From positions 9,037,431-9,101,430 of the forward strand of contig KK106981.1 of the NCBI GenBank assembly GCA_000611775.1: a DNA stretch of 64,000 nucleotides. Reading direction: 5' to 3'. This stretch comes from Umbilicaria muhlenbergii (lineage: Eukaryota; Ascomycota; Lecanoromycetes; Umbilicariales; Umbilicariaceae). The position numbers and the translations under genes were made by a program. The notes under the pieces were generated by a model. That model saw only the letters and a list, made by a program, of their open reading frames with translations, searched no databases and was not told the DNA's origin. This document shows positions 59,917 to 64,000 of this stretch, piece after piece; within the stretch, counting starts at the first letter, position 1; each line of letters opens with the position of its first letter.

Positions 59917-61081
59917 TATTGCAAATATGAAAGAAAGACGGAAGACTTCATCGAGCGAGAGTGTAGAAAGAAGAAGGCATTAATGGCGCCTCCAGCTTTG
60001 CCTGTGGACTGAGCGATTTCTCCATGCTGTCGAGCACGTCGAGCACGTGTAACAGCATGCTGCACCCAAACCCCCAAACTGGGTAATCGCTTGCAAGGTT
60101 AGTAGCAGAAGCGGAGCACGGCATCAGACCTGATTGTGATGTCCGGGCATTCAATATTGCCCATGCTTGCTTCTTCGCGGACCTCTTCACCCACGTGGGC
60201 TCCAGCCTGCCGGTTGATGGTCAGAACAGGAGTGTCACGTGAGTGTGTAGCAGAGCGTTCAGGTCGAGCCGAGCATGGACAAGGAAGGCGGGGCTGCACC
60301 AAGCAAGCGGGCCGGGATGGGGCCGAGGAGGCTTACCGGAACTCTGACGTCGCCCGTGCTTGCAGGAGCGAATGAGAAGTCACCTATTCATCATCCGCTA
60401 CGTTGTTTCGAGGCTAGTCAATATTACGGTACATGTCTCGATTCCTACGGTACGGCTCCGAGGGCCTCTCAGACCCAGAACCAAGGATGACAAACGCTTC
60501 CTGCAGTGAGGGAACCTGCTATCACCCGACCTTCACGGAGCATTGCAGGCTTCCTTGCTACTCCGGTGAACTCTTCATACTCAGATTGGACGATTAGATC
60601 ATGTTGGACCAAGTTCCGTCTTGTTCGCTCCTATTGAACGCTTAATTGAGCTTGTTATCGATGAGGTCGGGGAGTCTTAGACTGTTGCAAATTCGGTCTT
60701 CAGACACATCATCTGGTCGTACGGGAATCGGGGGCTTTATATCCCCCCTCGTGACCAGTATGGCTGTCAAGTGCTAGGCTTGATGGAGAGGGAGTGACGG
60801 CTTGTCTGACCCGTACAAACATATCTTCTTCCTAGCATTCCTTTTGAGCGCTGTGTGGCTGTAACCACTGCTGTCGTCTCGGCTGTGTCACTGAGGCGAA
60901 CCTTGGCGCACCAGTGCCATCTGTAACAGTGCAGACGGCTTTGTGGGCACAATAGAAGTTTTGGCGCCTTTGAAGGTGGTGACCCTGATCGAGCCATCTC
61001 GCCGCCCTTGCGAGGATTGTACCACGCGGGTCGGAGTTGCTATGCTGGTAAGAGAATGCGTGCTGTTTTGCGCACTACCAT
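59917..61081. other. intergenic between tandem minus-strand genes
   Basis: About 1.16 kb carrying the CCC1 promoter and the 3' end of the multicopper oxidase. A CCAAT core is present on the reverse strand near 60585. No clear SreA-type ATCWGATAA was found. No gene is supported. Confidence 0.5.
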
Positions 61082-63109
61082 TCAACTGGTGTCGGCCATC
61101 CAGACATCGTCTTTCGGCCCTGTGCCCGTCTCCAAGCCCTCCCCTTTACACAGTTCCAGGTTCGCTTCTGGAAGCGTCCAGCTACCGACGATGTCCGGCC
61201 TCACCAAGAGCTGCATCATTAGTCCAGCTTCGGTATGCCACGATATATGGCAGTGGAAAGCCCAAAGGCCTGGGTTGTCGGTGACCAGACGGATAAGAAG
61301 CCAGCCGAAAGCTTCCACAGAAGCTGTATCTCTTCGTAGAGGATTCGATGAATCGAGTGATTCATATGTGTCTCTAGGAAAATATCCATGGCCAGCACCA
61401 AGGACCCAAAACTTCATCCCATGGAGATGGAGAGGGTGATTGCCATCATCGAAGTTTTCCACCAATATGTCGATGGTCTTGATGCCGTCGACTTGAAGGA
61501 CCATCTCCCGGTCAACATCGAATGCCATTTCATTGACTCCTGTCATCGCAGTCGTGAAGCTCTCGTTACTCGTCACATATCCATCGATGACCCTTCCTAA
61601 TGTGGGAGAATGTACATCAGGTCTCCAAGAGCTGCTGTTGAAGAACCCTCTGCTCAGCCTCCAAGCACCGATCTCAAAATTAGCTCGCAGGTAGAAGAAT
61701 GAATCGGCTTTAGGTGGAGCCGCAACCGCCGCAGCAGGAACAAAGTCGGTCGAATTCATGTCCTTGCAGATCAACTCTACCACTTCGCTCCAGTCGACGC
61801 TCTGTGGGAGATCATTGAGCGTGTTGACCGCCGCTGCTACTGCATGATCGCCGCGATCGTACTTTACTATAGCCCTGACTTCGGCTTCCATATCTGGATT
61901 CTCTTCGGCGAAACATGCTGTTACCATCCTTGCCCGCATCCAGAATGTATCAGCGGTAGTGATGTTGGTAGACACAACGATACTGTAGCGCTGACCAGGA
62001 TTGATGTTGAGACGATGGTAGTAAACTGGCTCGATATCCGTTCCATCCACTTCGGTCACAGCGAACTCGTGTTCATCGATCTGAATTTGAAACTCGGCGA
62101 AGTTTCCGACATTGATGAAACGGAGTCGATGGTTCTGAGCTGGTGCAAGGGTGAATATGGGTAGGCCTGCAGTGGTATTGTCACATTTCCGGTGCGGAAG
62201 AGTGCTGCAATCTCGGATATTCATGCCATTGATTAGGGCTCCATCTGGAACAGGTTCAGCGTTTTCCCGATCCGGTTGAAGATAACCCATGAGCAGTTCG
62301 TTGTAAGAGCTGTGGTAGTGGTCCTGAACCATCATGACCCTGTCTGTAGCATAAGGCAGCGTTTGTAGTTGGCGTTCGGCTTTCGAATGGACGATCAGGG
62401 GTCCGAGGAGGCCATCCGAGGTCTGGACTCCTTGATGCGCATGGTACCAATATGTGCCTGATTGGCCATCGATCTGAAATTCGTAGGTAAAATGTCCCCC
62501 GGGCGGAATCGGACACTGTGTAATGCCAACAGTTCCATCCATCCAATTTGTCCCGTTCTGGTACATCCCATGAAAGTGAAATGCTGTTGCATTTACACCT
62601 TGATTATCCACATGAATGACGAGAGTATCGCCCTCGTTGCACTCAATCAACGGCCCCGGAAATTGTTCGTTGATAAGAAGCATTGGTCTGTAAACTCCAT
62701 CTGGGTTGAATTCAATGTCTTTGACGATCCACCAATACTCTCGTCTAATTGGTTGCGCTTCGAAATCCCAGTTGGGGTCGAGGATGAAGTCGTCACGAGA
62801 GTGTGTTCCGCTGACTTTCCCTCCACCTTGGCTCAGGATGGATGATCTTGGCCATCCTAGCAGGATTGCATGCAGAGTGACCAAGGCGAGAAGACATGCT
62901 GGGACCGCGAACAGCCAAAATCTCGCACTTTTGTGTCCAGCATCGGCCCAGGGGCCTTCCGACGTGTTCCTGCGCTCTGCGGGTTTTCTGCAGTCACCTT
63001 CTTCGATCCTATGATTTGAAAGGAGAGCTTCGGTTTGCTCCTTCTGCCAGCCAGATTCACTTGAGTTTGAGGAAGGCAGGGAGGCATCGCTGGAATGATT
63101 ATCGCCCAT
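61082..63109 (-). CDS. membrane-anchored multicopper oxidase
   Basis: Single exon of 675 residues from ATG 63109. Multicopper oxidases couple one-electron oxidation of a substrate (phenols, Fe2+, ascorbate) to reduction of O2 to water. A cytosolic N-terminus of about 70 residues is followed by a hydrophobic span (FWLFAVPACLLALVTLHAIL), so the protein looks like a type II signal-anchored enzyme with the catalytic part outside. The four copper-binding motifs are present: AFHFHGMYQNGTNWMDG, YWYHAHQGVQTSDGLLG, HPLHLHGMKFWVLGAG and FHCHISWHTEAGL. The residue at the axial type-1 position (10 after the Cys) is Leu, as in Fet3-type and some laccases. The ferroxidase-specific acidic residues could not be checked by eye, so laccase, ascorbate oxidase and ferroxidase are all open. 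The neighbouring CCC1 favours a ferroxidase idea but does not prove it. Confidence 0.9.
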   Translation of the reverse strand: MGDNHSSDASLPSSNSSESGWQKEQTEALLSNHRIEEGDCRKPAERRNTSEGPWADAGHKSARFWLFAVPACLLALVTLHAILLGWPRSSILSQGGGKVSGTHSRDDFILDPNWDFEAQPIRREYWWIVKDIEFNPDGVYRPMLLINEQFPGPLIECNEGDTLVIHVDNQGVNATAFHFHGMYQNGTNWMDGTVGITQCPIPPGGHFTYEFQIDGQSGTYWYHAHQGVQTSDGLLGPLIVHSKAERQLQTLPYATDRVMMVQDHYHSSYNELLMGYLQPDRENAEPVPDGALINGMNIRDCSTLPHRKCDNTTAGLPIFTLAPAQNHRLRFINVGNFAEFQIQIDEHEFAVTEVDGTDIEPVYYHRLNINPGQRYSIVVSTNITTADTFWMRARMVTACFAEENPDMEAEVRAIVKYDRGDHAVAAAVNTLNDLPQSVDWSEVVELICKDMNSTDFVPAAAVAAPPKADSFFYLRANFEIGAWRLSRGFFNSSSWRPDVHSPTLGRVIDGYVTSNESFTTAMTGVNEMAFDVDREMVLQVDGIKTIDILVENFDDGNHPLHLHGMKFWVLGAGHGYFPRDTYESLDSSNPLRRDTASVEAFGWLLIRLVTDNPGLWAFHCHISWHTEAGLMMQLLVRPDIVGSWTLPEANLELCKGEGLETGTGPKDDVWMADTS

Positions 63110-64000
63110 GTTGATCGTGATAATCTTGAGAGCGCGGGCGGCCTGTCTTGAAGGGAGACCAGAAGTTGAAAAGACCCATGGAGCAAGACACGGTGTGTCA
63201 AGTCACGCCCAGGCGTTACGCCAGTGAGAGCAGATACCGCCTAGAGTTGTTGATGTCGAGCGGCGAAATAGAGATGTTAACGGTGGCGAAACAGACATTG
63301 TGTCATGTTGGTTCTCCATCTTAGTGGAGCCATCGGATCGGACATGTGCTCTGAACAGCAAACGATGTACTCTGTGAGGTATGCGGCGGGGTTTCCCCCT
63401 CAGCACATCCGTAATTTACTGAAACTTTGCAAGTCATTCTTACAAGCTCCATCCACTTCACCGAGGCTTATTTTAGCCAAGCTCCTGCTTAATTCGCTGA
63501 TGGTCAATCCGAACGCCACAAATCAGACAACGTAGAAAACCCCACGTGTGTCAAGCCTTTCACACCTAACGGTTCTGTCGCCATTTCCATTCTCCGTGAC
63601 GAGTCAAGAAAAATGTCACATCCTTAATGAGCGGGGAGATACTTCAGTGTTCACACCTTCTCAGTTCTGGTTGTTACTCCTAGCTGCCAAATTCAAGCAC
63701 GGGTAGTGAACATGTGGCCCTGTGGACCGGACGGCAGTACGTGCCGAGTGTGGGGTTAAGTTACGTCCCTTGCACTCATGGTATGGGGCATCCGGTGTTA
63801 CTACTGTGGTACCTGATCCAGACGTCTCCGAGCTCGCCTCCGATCACGATGGCATGAAATGCCTGTGGTTATAAGAAGCCTGCGCCTGCCCTTATGACTG
63901 GCTGTCACAACTGAGACCCTCCGGACCCAGCTTTCGTTACTCTTCGGAGGCCCTTCTAGTACTCTTTGACTTCTCTTCACGTTGTTACTTTCTATAAACC
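63110..64000. other. promoter region of the multicopper oxidase, to window end
   Basis: About 890 bases upstream of the multicopper oxidase start. The end (63870-64000) has TATAAGAAG and a pyrimidine-rich run, possibly a promoter and 5' leader of a plus-strand gene beyond the window. Confidence 0.45.

Noticed and set aside
61082-63109. Assignment of the multicopper oxidase as Fet3
   Set aside because: No C-terminal anchor and ferroxidase residues not verifiable by eye; left as a general multicopper oxidase.

Overview
The window reads as nuclear DNA of a filamentous ascomycete (Pezizomycotina, most like a Dothideomycete; the class is an inference). Genes sit on both strands about 1 kb apart. 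Most have two to six exons split by 47-105 bp GT-AG introns with CTAAC/CTGAC branch sites close to the acceptor. Coding exons are GC-rich, and the families are those of a mould: fungal STAND-type N-terminal domain, Om14-type protein, amadoriase, nitrate assimilation pair. Exon joins were placed by hand from reading frame, splice sites and family motifs. For the genes given a residue count, the joined exons keep one open frame.

Layout. 1-9.6 kb: an AAA ATPase cut by the window edge, a large coiled-coil protein with an RRM-like end, and an Arg/Gly/Ser-rich protein, all on the minus strand. 9.6-16.6 kb: a 1,625-residue GYF-domain protein (+) and an MDR oxidoreductase (-). 16.9-20 kb: a frame-broken gene of unknown family, then the battered tail of an alpha/beta hydrolase. 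20-27.6 kb: mitochondrial malate dehydrogenase, a STAND-like N-terminal-domain protein, the SNARE Bos1 (-) and a small membrane protein. 28-32 kb: peroxisomal 3-ketoacyl-CoA thiolase with a PTS2 signal and a secreted pepsin fold whose catalytic motifs are lost. 33.7-41 kb: septin (AspB/Cdc3 type), Pom33/TMEM33 membrane protein, SulP/STAS transporter. 41-44 kb: Om14-like outer-membrane protein with an apparent 2-nt exon, divergent from a fructosyl-amine oxidase. 44-45.4 kb: degenerate repeat field. 45.4-48 kb: Hsp110. 48-50.3 kb: gene-poor, partly AT-rich, with palindromes. 50.3-57.3 kb: nitrate reductase and nitrite reductase in tandem. 58.8-63.1 kb: vacuolar iron transporter Ccc1 and a multicopper oxidase, both minus.

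Two groupings make functional sense. niaD and niiA reduce nitrate to ammonium and have AreA-type GATA sites upstream of each. Ccc1 beside a membrane-anchored multicopper oxidase could be an iron/copper pair, but that link is inferred from position only. The remaining neighbours look like unrelated housekeeping genes. I found no rRNA, tRNA, CRISPR array or intact transposon, and no clear new multi-gene system. The most unusual items are the 2-nt exon, the 3-nt first coding exon of BOS1, the pseudo-protease and the repeat and palindrome fields.
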